The notes: generated from the sequence alone by a model not told the origin. Shown: positions 1-8,819, counted from the first letter of the stretch. The stretch: 64,000 nt of DNA from Burkholderiales bacterium (GCA_019635015.1 JAHCAG010000001.1:1-64000), one strand, 5' to 3'. Translations and numbers: made by a program.

Positions 1-504
1 ACAGAAACTGAAGCTCGCTGCTTAAACCCACTTCTGGCTGATGCTAAAAATGGGGGGATTACCGTACCAAGTGCAATAGATAGAGCAATTTCACAGAAAA
101 TTATAGAGCGTGAAAGAAGGGGGGGAGAAACCACAAAATCCAGTTTTGACGTTGAGATTTTTTTAAGTGAGTTTTGTGGCAACAAAAAGAACTATATTGC
201 TTCACAGTTTTTGTCTAATGGTCGGCGTTTTGCACGTGTGGCGCAAAAAGGAATTGCTGAGGAGACTGTGACTGAGACGATATTGGCGGAATTAGAAGAA
301 AGTTGGGCTAGTCGACAAGCTAGTTTTCATTTGATACCTGGAAAGGAGGCTCTCTCGGCAATAAATGAACAAATTCAGAGCCACTTGAAGGTGTCAATTA
401 CGCCTACTGCCATTATTGACGCTATGAAAATTAGTGAGATTCCAGATGAGCTGATCAAGTTAATCGAAGATATTGATATGTTTAGTTCTGCTAAAGTCGT
501 TTAG
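1..504 (+). CDS. 3' end of an unidentified low-GC gene (partial)
   Basis: Frame 1 is open from the first base to a TAG at 502-504, giving 167 residues, so the gene begins outside the window. The visible part is hydrophilic, with many Lys, Glu, Ile and Ser and no membrane segment. I recognise no motif and assign no function. Base and codon use are strongly AT-rich (AAA, ATT and TTT are common), unlike everything after about 540. This suggests horizontally acquired DNA such as a phage or island gene. A TTG at 211 is an internal start candidate, but the upstream frame is uninterrupted, so a 5'-truncated longer protein is more likely. Confidence 0.6.
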   Translation, partial: TETEARCLNPLLADAKNGGITVPSAIDRAISQKIIERERRGGETTKSSFDVEIFLSEFCGNKKNYIASQFLSNGRRFARVAQKGIAEETVTETILAELEESWASRQASFHLIPGKEALSAINEQIQSHLKVSITPTAIIDAMKISEIPDELIKLIEDIDMFSSAKVV

Positions 505-541
505 CTGATTTATTAAAGTTATAAAAAGTAGAAAGGATGAA

Positions 542-1330
542 ATGAAATTCGGCCGCTTCCAGCACCAATCCCGCACTTTCTACGGCCTCGTCGAAGGCGA
601 GCAGGTCGTCGAACTCGACGGCTCGCCGTTCACGAGTTACAAGCCCACCAGCAACGCGCACCTGCTGTCGGCGCTTAAAATCCTCACGCCCTGCGAGCCG
701 CGCAATTTCTACTGTGCCGGCCTCAACTATGCGGCGCATATCGAATGGGCGGCGAAGCGCAAGGGCCTGGCGGTGAAGTTGCCGGAGAAGGCCGACGTCG
801 GTTACCGTTCGCCCAACGCGCTGTGCGCGACCGATGAACCGATCGTGATCCCTGCCGACGCCACCGAGATGGTGCAGTTCGAGGGTGAACTGGTGGCGGT
901 GGTGGGCAAGACCGCGAAACACCTGACGGAAGACAACGCGTTGTCCTGCATCCTGGGCTACACGCTGGGCAACGACGTCAGCGAGCGCAGCTGGCAGAAG
1001 TCCGACCGTACGCTGTGGCGCGCGAAGAACTGCGACAGCTGGAAACCGATGGGTCCTTTCATCGTGACCGGGCTTGATCCGATGAACCTCGACGTCGAGA
1101 TCCGCATCGACAGCCAACGCGTCGCCGGCTACAACACCAGCAAGATGCTGTTTTCGGCGCAGCGCTACATCGCCGAGATCACGAAATACATGACGCTGCA
1201 TCCGGGCGACGTGATCTGGCTCGGCACCGACGATGCCACCGAACCCAACCTCGCGCATGGCCAGGTCTGCGAGATCGTGCAGAAGGACATCGGCGTCCTG
1301 CGCAACCCGGTGGTGCGCGAAAAGGCTTGA
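542..1330 (+). CDS. Fumarylacetoacetate hydrolase (FAH) family protein
   Basis: A 262-residue protein of the FAH superfamily, whose members hydrolyse, decarboxylate or isomerise oxo-acid intermediates of aromatic catabolism using a divalent metal. The core starts near residue 56 (FYCAGLNY). Metal-ligand candidates are E114 and E116 in FEGEL and D145 in GNDVSER; K162 lies in RAKNCDSW. The usual C-terminal GTP-x-G-x-G stretch is replaced by GTDDATEPN, so the exact substrate is open. An AGAAAGGA ribosome site precedes the ATG. It is the first high-GC gene after the AT-rich left edge. An AT-rich repeat and two hairpins separate it from the selenoprotein gene downstream. Confidence 0.85.
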   Translation: MKFGRFQHQSRTFYGLVEGEQVVELDGSPFTSYKPTSNAHLLSALKILTPCEPRNFYCAGLNYAAHIEWAAKRKGLAVKLPEKADVGYRSPNALCATDEPIVIPADATEMVQFEGELVAVVGKTAKHLTEDNALSCILGYTLGNDVSERSWQKSDRTLWRAKNCDSWKPMGPFIVTGLDPMNLDVEIRIDSQRVAGYNTSKMLFSAQRYIAEITKYMTLHPGDVIWLGTDDATEPNLAHGQVCEIVQKDIGVLRNPVVREKA

Positions 1331-1341
1331 CGCACCGGGGC

Positions 1342-1377
1342 TGTCATTCCGGAGGCGCAGCGGTTCGGAGTGACAGG
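1342..1377 (+). repeat. Imperfect inverted repeat after the FAH gene
   Basis: The arms CTGTCATTCCG (1342-1352) and CGGAGTGACAG (1367-1377) pair at 10 of 11 positions around a 14-base loop. There is no U-run directly after it. It resembles the extragenic palindromes often found behind proteobacterial genes and may protect the 3' end of the FAH transcript. Confidence 0.5.
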
Positions 1378-1387
1378 TAAAATCAAT

Positions 1388-1410
1388 ATAAGTATTTGTT
1401 TTTATTGATT
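1388..1410 (+). repeat. AT-rich intergenic element, copy 1
   Basis: One of six copies of a 23-base element with forward consensus ATAAGTATTTGWTTTTATTG followed by RWW. This copy has T at the variable W and is in forward orientation. It lies 57 bases after the FAH stop and is flanked by AATCAATA and TATTGATT arms that could form a weak hairpin. The other copies are at 8773, 25552, 31746, 42776 and 54758. Confidence 0.7.
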
Positions 1411-1420
1411 ATTTTGTAAG

Positions 1421-1449
1421 TCGCCGCGCTTTTGCGGCGATTGTCTTTT
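1421..1449 (+). terminator. Hairpin with T-rich tail upstream of the UGSC gene
   Basis: TCGCCGC (1421-1427) and GCGGCGA (1434-1440) form a perfect 7-bp stem with a 6-base loop, followed by TTGTCTTTT. It may terminate the FAH transcript. It ends only about 10 bases before the selenoprotein start codon and next to its GGAG ribosome site, so a role as a leader hairpin for that gene is also possible. Confidence 0.5.
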
Positions 1450-1459
1450 GGAGACTGCA

Positions 1460-3193
1460 ATGCCCGACACGCATTACGCCGCGCTGTGGCCGCGCGGCCC
1501 GCGCCAGGCGAAGGTGAAGCCGCTGGCGAAACGGCTCGACACACTCGAGGGCAAGACCGTGGCCTGGCTGTGGGACTACGTGTTCCGCGGCGACGAGGTG
1601 TTCGAGCAGCTGGAGACCAGCCTGCGCGCGAAATATCCCGGCGTGAAGTTTGTGCACTGGGAAGTCTTCGGCAATACCCACGGCAGCGACGAGCGCGCGG
1701 TGATCGCGGCGCTGCCGCAGAGGCTGCGCGAGCTCGGGGCCGACGCCGTCGTCTCCGGAATGGGTTGTTGAGGCAGCTGCACGCCCGCCGTGTTGCGGGC
1801 CAGTGTGGCGGCCGAAAACGCCGGCATTCCTTCGGCGACGCTGGTCTGCGAGAGTTTCATGACGCTGGCCAAGGCGGCGTCGCAGGGGCTGGGTTATCCG
1901 AACATCGCGGTGGCGCCGGTGCGCGGCCATCCGGGATTGCAGAGCAAGGAAGAGCTGCAGCGCAATGTGCGCGAGCTGACGCTGGACGGCGTGCTCGAGG
2001 CGCTGTTCAAGATGCCGGCGGCGAAAACGCTGGGCGGCGAGCCGGGTCCGCGCGAGGTGATCTGCAGCGGCAGCTTTGAAGAGGTCAACGAGTATTTCAT
2101 CGCGCATGAATTCTCCGACGGCCTGCCGGTGGTGCCGCCGACGGTGGAGAAGGTCGAGGCTTTCCTGCGTTACACCGACCGCAAGGCCGAAGAGGTGCTG
2201 GGCGTGCTGCTGCCCGACAACCGCGCGGCGACGGTATGGAGCGTCGCGGTCAACGGCGTGATGGCGGGCTGCCGGCCGGAGTACATGCCGGTGCTGGTGG
2301 CCCTGACCGAGGCGATGGCCGATCCGGCCTATGGCGTCGAGCACAGCGGCAACACGCCGGGCGGCGAGACCCAGATCGTGCTCAACGGCCCGATCATCAA
2401 GACACTCGGTTTCAACTACACCCAGGGGGTGATGCGCGACGGTTTCCGCGCCAACACCACGGTCGGCCGTTTCTGGCGGCTGATGCTGCGCAATGTCGCC
2501 GGTTTCCTGCCGCACAAGAACGACAAGGCGACTTTCGGCAACACCTGGCGCGTGGTGGTGGCGGAGAACGAGGAGGTCGCCGCGAAAATCGGCTGGCCGC
2601 TGCACAGCGCGGAGTTCGGTTTCAAACCCGGCGACAACGTGGTGTCGGTTGCGCGCTACACCGGCGGCAACCACATCTCCTCGGTGTCGGGCGCGACGCC
2701 GGAGGAACTGCTGCCCTATATCGCCGATGCCGTGGCGCGCCAGTATTCCTGGCAGATCATGTTCAGCGTCGGCCAAGGTTATGACACGGTGCGCCCGCTG
2801 CTGCTGCTGTCGCCGATCATCGCCGAGACCATCGCCGCCGGCGGCTGGTCGAAGCAGCGTTTCAAGGAAGAGCTGTTCAAACATGCGCGCATGACCGCGA
2901 CGGACTTCGAGCGCATGCTGCGCGACTGGACGCAGAAGCCGAACTGGAATCTCGCTGAAGAGCATGCCGCGGGACGCATCCCGAAAGTGTTCCACGAGTC
3001 CGATGATCCGCAGCGGCGGGTGCCGCTGGTGTGGCGGGCGGAGGATTTCCAGGTGGTCGTCACCGGCGACCTCGGCCGCAACAGCATTTACGTGCTGGCG
3101 CACAACGGCGTGCTCGGCTTCCCGGTGGGCAAAAAGATCGGACTGCCGGCAAACTGGGATAACTTGCCCAAACCGAAAGGACTTCATGGATAA
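1460..3193 (+). CDS. UGSC-family selenoprotein (Sec encoded by TGA at 1769-1771)
   Basis: Read with one selenocysteine, this is a 577-residue protein. The frame from ATG 1460 (GGAG six bases upstream) meets TGA at 1769-1771 and then continues open, without frame change, to TAA at 3191-3193. Around the TGA the reading is GMGC-U-GSCTPA, the signature of the UGSC family known from selenoproteome surveys; Sec is residue 104 and C103 precedes it. A hairpin of bSECIS type follows. Residues ~25-190 look like an alpha/beta domain carrying the redox motif. Residues ~205-577 form a second conserved domain with DGLPVVPPT and GCRPEYMPV. The paralogue at 22187-23914 has the same architecture and the same in-frame TGA. 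Molecular function is unknown. It overlaps pncC by 8 bases. Confidence 0.88.
1769..1800 (+). promoter_or_regulatory. Sec codon and bSECIS-like hairpin of UGSC gene 1
   Basis: The TGA is at 1769-1771. A perfect 6-bp stem, GCCCGC (1783-1788) with GCGGGC (1795-1800), closes the apical loop CGUGUU (1789-1794), which starts 17 bases after the TGA. Bacterial SECIS elements for SelB lie directly 3' of the UGA, with a short GC-rich stem and a small apical loop having a G in the first positions followed by U. This fits. The hairpin is inside the coding sequence, as expected in bacteria. Confidence 0.75.
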
Positions 3194-3680
3194 GCTGCTG
3201 CCCCATGCCGAACGCGCGATTGCCGCGCTGAAGGCGCGCCATCAAAGCATCGCGGTGGCCGAATCCTCGGCCGGCGGCCTGATCACCGCGGCGCTGCTCG
3301 CGGTGCCCGGCGCTTCGGCCTGCGTGCGTGGCGGCGTGGTGATCTACACCTACGACATGCGCCGCGCGATCCTCGGCATCAGCGACGAGGAGATGAAAGA
3401 CTTCACTCCCTCGACCGAAACCTATGCGCTGCTCAAAGCACGCCGCCTGCGCGAACGCGCGAAGACCGACTGGACCCTCGCCGAAACCGGCGCCACCGGC
3501 CCGACGGGAAGCCGTTACGGTTATCCGCCGGGGCATGCCTGTTTCGCAGTGGCCGGCCCCGGGATCGAGCGCGCGATCACCCTTGAAACCGGCGAGGCTG
3601 ACCGCGTTGGCAACATGCAGGCTTTTGCCGCGGCGGCGCTGGATTTCCTGGCGGAAGCGGTGGCCGCTGCGCCGGGCTGA
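3186..3680 (+). CDS. pncC: CinA C-terminal-domain protein (nicotinamide-nucleotide amidase family)
   Basis: A 164-residue stand-alone CinA C-terminal domain. Members deamidate nicotinamide mononucleotide to nicotinate mononucleotide in pyridine nucleotide recycling. The sequence shows the family block AVAESSAGGLITAALLAVPGAS and, later, AETGATGPTGSRYG. The active-site Ser lies in ESSAGG; family members usually read ESCTGG, so this copy is divergent. The ATG overlaps the end of the UGSC selenoprotein gene by 8 bases, indicating translational coupling and one transcript. The role may be specialised rather than housekeeping. Confidence 0.75.
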   Translation: MDKLLPHAERAIAALKARHQSIAVAESSAGGLITAALLAVPGASACVRGGVVIYTYDMRRAILGISDEEMKDFTPSTETYALLKARRLRERAKTDWTLAETGATGPTGSRYGYPPGHACFAVAGPGIERAITLETGEADRVGNMQAFAAAALDFLAEAVAAAPG

Positions 3681-3681
3681 C

Positions 3682-4566
3682 TCAGCGTATTACCAGTCCG
3701 GTGGGTTCGAAATAGGCGCTGGTCGTGCTGCGTGTGGCCTGCCAGGGCAGTTCCAGCCTTTCGGCGGTTTCCTCCCCCTTCAGTATCAGCACGGTGCGCA
3801 CCGTGCCGTCGATGCGGTCTCCATCCACGGTGCCGCTGAAGTGGTGGCGGATGAGGCCTTCGCCGTCAAGCGTCATGTCCAGAGAGAACGAGATATGGGC
3901 GCCGTGCAGTTCAAGGTTCTTGAAAACCCCGCGGCGGTCGCCGCTGCGTACCACGCCCTCAAGCTGCTGGAAGTGCTGTTCGAACACCGCGGCGTAGTTG
4001 TGCTTGATGCCGCTCATCGGCAATGTCCAGTTCCAGTAGCCGCCGACCTTTGCCGGGACCCGCCAGAGGTTCACCGGCAGGGCGGTTTCGTCGATGTAAT
4101 CCGGTTTCCAGCTGCCGAGGTCCCAGATGTTGGTGACGACGCGGGTGCCGGGCCGTGCTTCGCGCAGGATCTTGGCGCGCAGCATGTACATCACCTCGGG
4201 CCACAGCCACATGAATATCACGTCGGCTTTCGAGAGATCGGCGTCAAAGGCGTTCTGGTGCAGGAATTGCACGCGTTCGGCGAGGCCGCGTTTCTGTGCT
4301 TCCGCAGTGGCTTCCTTGACCAGTTTGGGATCGAGATCGACACCCCAGCCGCGCACCCCGGGGTGGGCATCCAGCGCCGTGAAGATGATGCGTCCGTCGC
4401 CGGAGCCGAGGTCGACCACGCGGTCGCCGTCGCGCAGTTCGGCCAGCTTCACCATGCGTTCGACTGCTTCCGGGCTGCTGCCCGCGAAAATCGAAAACCG
4501 CTCCTGTGCCTGCACCGTGTTTGCCGCCAGCGACGCGCACAGCGCCGCAACCTGCCACCACCGCAT
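3682..4566 (-). CDS. Exported SAM-dependent methyltransferase-like protein
   Basis: A 294-residue protein starting at MRWWQVAALC, with a GGAGA ribosome site six bases upstream. The first ~20 residues form a signal peptide ending near VQAQ. A class I methyltransferase core follows, with motif I VVDLGSGDGRI and an acidic GVDLDPK. The C-terminal ~120 residues (from about NLWRVPAKVGGYWNW) are a beta-rich extension not typical of the minimal fold. A methyltransferase domain behind a signal peptide is unusual because SAM is cytoplasmic, so the catalytic role is uncertain. It converges with pncC. Confidence 0.7.
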   Translation of the reverse strand: MRWWQVAALCASLAANTVQAQERFSIFAGSSPEAVERMVKLAELRDGDRVVDLGSGDGRIIFTALDAHPGVRGWGVDLDPKLVKEATAEAQKRGLAERVQFLHQNAFDADLSKADVIFMWLWPEVMYMLRAKILREARPGTRVVTNIWDLGSWKPDYIDETALPVNLWRVPAKVGGYWNWTLPMSGIKHNYAAVFEQHFQQLEGVVRSGDRRGVFKNLELHGAHISFSLDMTLDGEGLIRHHFSGTVDGDRIDGTVRTVLILKGEETAERLELPWQATRSTTSAYFEPTGLVIR

Positions 4567-4665
4567 GATTTTCTCCTTCCGCAATGAAAAAAGCGCCCTA
4601 TTATCCGCGATTGCCGGCGGCTGTTGCGGCGGTGCTGTGGTGGAAGTTTTCCTGATGCGGCGGCG

Positions 4666-5556
4666 TCAGGCGTCGGCGACAACGTAACCCGAAGGCGAGC
4701 CCATTACCGTGGTGCGTTCCATGTGGCGCAGCCGGGTTTCATCGAAGTCGCCCAGCGCCTGGTGCAGCGTACAGCGGTTGTCCCAGATCAGCAGGTCGTT
4801 TTTGCGCCACTGGTGGCGGTAGACGAACTCGGGGCGTGTGGCGTGCCGGTTCAGGTAATCGATCAGCGGCCTGCTTTCCTCTTCGGTCATGCCGTCGAAG
4901 CGCTTGACCTTCTCGCCGAGGTAGATGGCCTTGCGCCCGGTTTCAGGGTGCACACGCACCACCGGCTGGGCGATCGGCGGATTCAGTTTCATCACTTCAT
5001 TGCGGCGTGCCTTGCCGGCATCGGCGACGTTGATCTTGCGCGTGCCCGAGAGATGGATGCCGTGGAGATTCGAGATCAGTTTTTTCATGCCGTCCGACAG
5101 TGTGTCGTAGGCCATGGTCATGTTCGCAAACAGCGTGTCGCCGCCGACGTCCGGCAGTTCCCAGCAGCGCAGCAGGGAACCGAGTGCGGGCCGGGTGGTG
5201 TATGAAAAATCGGTATGCCAGGAACGCCCGGTGTAACGCGACTCCGAAGGCGTGCCGTCGGGATTGGGACGGTTGGTGACGAGCAGGATTTCCGGGTAAT
5301 CCGGGTGGCGGTCGCGCGGCAGCGAGGCATGGTCGTCGAGTTCGCCGAAGCGGCGGCTGAAGTCGATGTGCTGCTCGCGGCTGATGTCCTGGTTGCGGAA
5401 CAGCAGGATGCCGTGCTGCAGGAAGGCATTGTGGATTTCGCCGAAGGTGCTTTCGCTCATCGGCTTCGCGAGGTCGATGTCGCAGACTTCGGCGCCCAGC
5501 GCGTTCGACAGGCGGCGCAGTTTCAGGGCCAAGGTGTTCTCCTCCGTGGCGGACAT
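4666..5556 (-). CDS. TauD/TfdA-family Fe(II)/2-oxoglutarate dioxygenase
   Basis: A 296-residue alpha-ketoglutarate-dependent dioxygenase. Iron ligands are H114 and D116 in SWHTDFSY and the distal H265 in DNRCTLHQ, followed by an Arg-rich segment (LRHMERTT) for 2-oxoglutarate. TauD/TfdA enzymes hydroxylate sulfonates, phenoxyacetates or carnitine-like substrates. Nothing here fixes the substrate. It is divergent from the RraA-like gene at 5646, with about 90 bases between them for shared promoters. Confidence 0.88.
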   Translation of the reverse strand: MSATEENTLALKLRRLSNALGAEVCDIDLAKPMSESTFGEIHNAFLQHGILLFRNQDISREQHIDFSRRFGELDDHASLPRDRHPDYPEILLVTNRPNPDGTPSESRYTGRSWHTDFSYTTRPALGSLLRCWELPDVGGDTLFANMTMAYDTLSDGMKKLISNLHGIHLSGTRKINVADAGKARRNEVMKLNPPIAQPVVRVHPETGRKAIYLGEKVKRFDGMTEEESRPLIDYLNRHATRPEFVYRHQWRKNDLLIWDNRCTLHQALGDFDETRLRHMERTTVMGSPSGYVVADA

Positions 5557-5645
5557 GTTGCCAGTGGCCAGAGTATTTCACAAAGCGGCTTGATATCATC
5601 GCCCGGTGTCACATCTTGTAAACCGCTGAACGCCGAGGACATCAC

Positions 5646-6401
5646 GTGAACCCCCCTGCCGAACCCCGGTTGACCGGAAAAATCGCGCGCGAGCGCATCG
5701 TCATGCTCGACATTCCGCGGCCCGACAAAGCCGTGATCGAGGCTTTTCTCGCCCTGACCGACCTCGCCGGCACGGTATCGGATGCGATGGACGAACTGGG
5801 CATCCACGGCGCGATCCCGGCGGCGAAGCTGCAGCCGATGCTGCCGGGCGCGCGCATGGTCGGGCCGGTGACGACCGTGCGCAACATCATGCAGTCGACG
5901 CCGCCGACGCTGGGCGCGCAGGCGCGCCAGTCGAAGCAGGCCGACATCGAGGCGCACAATCTGGCGAAACCGGGCGATGTGCTGGTGATCGAGGGCGTCG
6001 AACACATCTCCAGCCTCGGCGGCAATTCGGCCAACGTCGGCAAGCGCCAGGGCGAGGCGGGTGCCATCGTCGACGGCGCGACGCGCGACGTCGACACCGC
6101 GCGCAGCATCGGTTACCCGATCTGGGCGCGCGGCGTGAGCCTGATGACCGGCAAGTGGCGCGTCGAAACGGTGGCAATCAACGGACCGGTGCAGATCTGC
6201 GGTGTGCCGGTGAATGCCGGTGACCTCGCGGTGGCCGACGACAACGGCGTCTGTTTCATCCCGAAGGCGCGCATTCATGACGTGCTGGTGCGCGCGCAGG
6301 CGCTGTCGGCAGGCGAGGAAGAACGCAACTGCGACGTGGCAGCCGGCATGAGCGTGGTCGAAGTCGCGAACAAGGCCTACTTCAAAAAAATCGGTGCTTG
6401 A
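5646..6401 (+). CDS. RraA-like family protein (HMG aldolase / oxaloacetate decarboxylase type)
   Basis: A 251-residue RraA/MenG-fold protein starting at a GTG. Catabolic members of the fold cleave 4-hydroxy-4-methyl-2-oxoglutarate or decarboxylate oxaloacetate with a divalent metal. The conserved glycine-rich region GGNSANVGKRQGEAGAIVDGATRDV (about residues 123-147) contains the loop and the R-D pair expected for pyruvate-enolate stabilisation. It ends in TGA overlapping a TTG codon of the following dioxygenase-like gene, which suggests one operon through the aldehyde dehydrogenase at 8769. Confidence 0.85.
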   Translation: MNPPAEPRLTGKIARERIVMLDIPRPDKAVIEAFLALTDLAGTVSDAMDELGIHGAIPAAKLQPMLPGARMVGPVTTVRNIMQSTPPTLGAQARQSKQADIEAHNLAKPGDVLVIEGVEHISSLGGNSANVGKRQGEAGAIVDGATRDVDTARSIGYPIWARGVSLMTGKWRVETVAINGPVQICGVPVNAGDLAVADDNGVCFIPKARIHDVLVRAQALSAGEEERNCDVAAGMSVVEVANKAYFKKIGA

Positions 6402-6412
6402 GTTTATTGTCC

Positions 6413-7261
6413 ATGCGCAGCCCTGAACTGATCCCTTCCGGCGCGGCTTGCGGCGTCGAGCTGCGCGGCATCGATCTCACGACACCCGGGCCGATCATGA
6501 TCGAGGCGCTGCAGCAGGCCCTGCGCGAGCATCTCGCCGTGGTGATCCGTGGCCGGTCGCTTTCCGAAGCTCAACTCCTCGCTGTGGGACAGGCTCTTGG
6601 CACGCCGGAGGGCCAGGGCATCAGCGTGCTGACCGGCGGTGCGGCCGGGATGTCGGCTGCACAGATGGTGGCCTCGAGCGCCGCTGCTCCGGCGCGGCCG
6701 ACCGGCAGCCTCGGCGGCGGTGCCGGGATCTGGCAGTCGGACCTTGCCTACCGCCTGCGGCCCTGTTCGATCGCGATCCTGCATGCGCGCGCTTTGCCGG
6801 GCAACGGTGGCACGGTGGCTTTCGCCAACCAGTACCGGGCCTATGACACGCTGCCGGCAGAACTGAAGGCACGGGTCGAGGGGCGCATGCTGCTGCACGA
6901 CGAGAGCCGCGACAACGAGGGTCGGCTGCGCGAGGGGCATTCTGAGATCGTGGATCCGCGCGAATCCACCGGCGCCCAGCACCGCATCCTGCGCACACAT
7001 CCGGAGACCCGGCGCAAGGCGCTGTACCTCGGGCGCCAGCGCAACGCCTGGGTGATCGGCCTGCCGCTGGAGGAGAGTGAGGCCCTGCTTGATGCGCTGT
7101 GGGCGCATGCGACACAGCCAGAACTGCAGTGGCGCCACACCTGGCAGCCCGGCGACACGCTGTTCTGGGACAACCGCGGTCTGCTGTATTGCCACGATGC
7201 GGCCGCTGCGCCGGGGCGCGAGTTCCTGCGGGTGCAGCTGCGCGGCGAGCCGCCGCGCTGA
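6413..7261 (+). CDS. Degenerate TauD-family protein lacking iron-binding histidines
   Basis: A 282-residue homologue of the dioxygenase at 15128-16012; both share LIPSG/IIPSG near the start, [13 protein letters not shown] and [12 protein letters not shown] blocks. The HxD iron motif reads IWQSDLAYR (Q108, D110) instead of WHTD. The distal histidine position in [10 protein letters not shown] is Y249. The Asp and the C-terminal Arg region are kept. Loss of both His ligands predicts no normal Fe(II) chemistry, so it may be a pseudoenzyme, a binding subunit or use another metal. ATG 6413 is chosen; a TTG at 6398 overlapping the upstream stop is the alternative. Confidence 0.8.
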   Translation: MRSPELIPSGAACGVELRGIDLTTPGPIMIEALQQALREHLAVVIRGRSLSEAQLLAVGQALGTPEGQGISVLTGGAAGMSAAQMVASSAAAPARPTGSLGGGAGIWQSDLAYRLRPCSIAILHARALPGNGGTVAFANQYRAYDTLPAELKARVEGRMLLHDESRDNEGRLREGHSEIVDPRESTGAQHRILRTHPETRRKALYLGRQRNAWVIGLPLEESEALLDALWAHATQPELQWRHTWQPGDTLFWDNRGLLYCHDAAAAPGREFLRVQLRGEPPR

Positions 7262-7329
7262 GCGTCAAAACCGTTTATCCTTCCGCTTCCCGCACATTTT
7301 CACCATTCATCACGCACGAGGGAATTGCC

Positions 7330-8769
7330 ATGTCGTCGTATACCAACACGCTCCTCTACATCAACGGCCAGTGGTGCGCCGCGGCTTCGGGCCGCACGCT
7401 GCCGGTGGTCAATCCCGCCAACCACCAGGAGATCGGCACTGTCGCCTATGCCGAAAAGACCGACCTCGACCGCGCGCTGGAAGCGGCGGAGCAGGGTTTC
7501 AAGGTCTGGCGCAAGATGTCGGCCTTTGATCGATGCAAGATCATGCGCAAGGCCGCGGACATATTCCGCGAGCGTGCCGATACTGTCGCGACGTACATGA
7601 CCTTCGAGCAGGGCAAGCCGGTCGGTGAGGCGAAACTGGAGGTGCTGGCCGGTGCCGACCTGATCGACTGGTTCGCGGAAGAGGGCCGCCGCGCCTATGG
7701 CCGGGTGATTCCGGCGCGCGCCGAGGGCGTCTATCAATTGGTGGTGAAGGAGCCGGTGGGTCCCGTGGCGGCCTTCACCCCCTGGAATTTCCCGATCAAC
7801 CAGGCCGTGCGCAAGCTGTCGGCGGCGCTCAGCACCGGCTGCTCGATCATTCTGAAGGCGCCGGAGGAAACCCCGGCCTCGCCCGCGGAGCTGGTGCGCG
7901 CCTTTGCCGATGCCGGCGTACCGCCGGGCGTGATCAACCTGGTCTACGGCAGTCCGGCGGAGATTTCGAGCTACCTGATTCCGCATCCGGTGATCCGCAA
8001 GATGACCTTCACCGGCTCAACGCCGGTGGGCAAGCAGCTGGCGGCGCTCGCTGGCCAGCACATGAAACGCGCGACGATGGAACTGGGCGGCCATGCGCCG
8101 GTGATCATTTTCGACGACGCCGACATCGAGATTGCGGCGAAGACCATGACCTTCATGAAGTACCGCAATGCCGGCCAGGTCTGCGTGTCGCCGACGCGTT
8201 TCCTGGTGCAGGAGGGCGTCTACAAGCAGTTCGTCGAAAAATTCACCGAAGGCGCGAAGGCGATCAAGGTCGGCGACGGCTTCGACAAGGACACGAAAAT
8301 GGCGACGCTGGCCAATCCGCGCCGGCAGAGCGCGATGGTGGCCAATGTCGAAGACGCGAAGAAACACGGCGGCAAGGTCCAGACGGGCGGTTATCCGATC
8401 GGCGAGAAGGGCAATTTCTTCGAGCCGACGGTGATCACCGAACTGCCCACCAGCGCGATGGCGATGAATACCGAACCCTTCGGCCCGCTGGCGATCATCA
8501 ATCCCTTCAAGACGTTTGACGACGCGGTGGCGGAAGCCAACCGACTGCCCTACGGCCTGGCGGCTTATGCATGGACGAAGTCGGCAAAGACGGCGACCGC
8601 GATCGCGGCGCAGGTCGAGACCGGCATGATGACCATCAACCACCTGGGCTTTGCATTGCCCGAAGTGCCCTTCGGCGGCGTCAAGGATTCGGGCTATGGT
8701 TCGGAGGGCGGGCTGGAAGCGCTGGAACCGTACCTAGTGGGCAAGTTCGTGACCCAGGCTGGATTGTAA
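7330..8769 (+). CDS. NAD(P)+-dependent aldehyde dehydrogenase (succinate-semialdehyde dehydrogenase-like)
   Basis: A 479-residue aldehyde dehydrogenase of normal length. The catalytic Cys is C285 in NAGQVCVSP and the general base is E251 in MELGGHAP. The cofactor region includes FTPWNFP and the FTGSTPVGK turn. It oxidises an aldehyde, plausibly a semialdehyde, to the acid. It follows the RraA-like and degenerate TauD genes on the same strand, which points to a small catabolic operon converting a side-chain product to a central acid. Its stop is followed after three bases by AT-rich element copy 2. Confidence 0.88.
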   Translation: MSSYTNTLLYINGQWCAAASGRTLPVVNPANHQEIGTVAYAEKTDLDRALEAAEQGFKVWRKMSAFDRCKIMRKAADIFRERADTVATYMTFEQGKPVGEAKLEVLAGADLIDWFAEEGRRAYGRVIPARAEGVYQLVVKEPVGPVAAFTPWNFPINQAVRKLSAALSTGCSIILKAPEETPASPAELVRAFADAGVPPGVINLVYGSPAEISSYLIPHPVIRKMTFTGSTPVGKQLAALAGQHMKRATMELGGHAPVIIFDDADIEIAAKTMTFMKYRNAGQVCVSPTRFLVQEGVYKQFVEKFTEGAKAIKVGDGFDKDTKMATLANPRRQSAMVANVEDAKKHGGKVQTGGYPIGEKGNFFEPTVITELPTSAMAMNTEPFGPLAIINPFKTFDDAVAEANRLPYGLAAYAWTKSAKTATAIAAQVETGMMTINHLGFALPEVPFGGVKDSGYGSEGGLEALEPYLVGKFVTQAGL

Positions 8770-8772
8770 AAA

Positions 8773-8795
8773 TATCAATATAATCAATAACTTAT
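8773..8795 (-). repeat. AT-rich intergenic element, copy 2
   Basis: This copy is in reverse orientation and reads ATAAGTTATTGATTATATTG on the minus strand, with three differences from the consensus in its first 20 bases. It begins three bases after the aldehyde dehydrogenase stop and ends 24 bases before the response regulator start, over the likely leader of that gene. Confidence 0.6.
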
Positions 8796-8819
8796 ATTAA
8801 ATCCTCCTCGAGGCCGCCG

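Noticed and set aside
1460..3193. Reading the 1460 and 22187 genes as nonsense-mutated pseudogenes
   Set aside because: The TGA falls at the same motif in two paralogues, is followed by SECIS-like hairpins, and both downstream parts keep full conserved domains.
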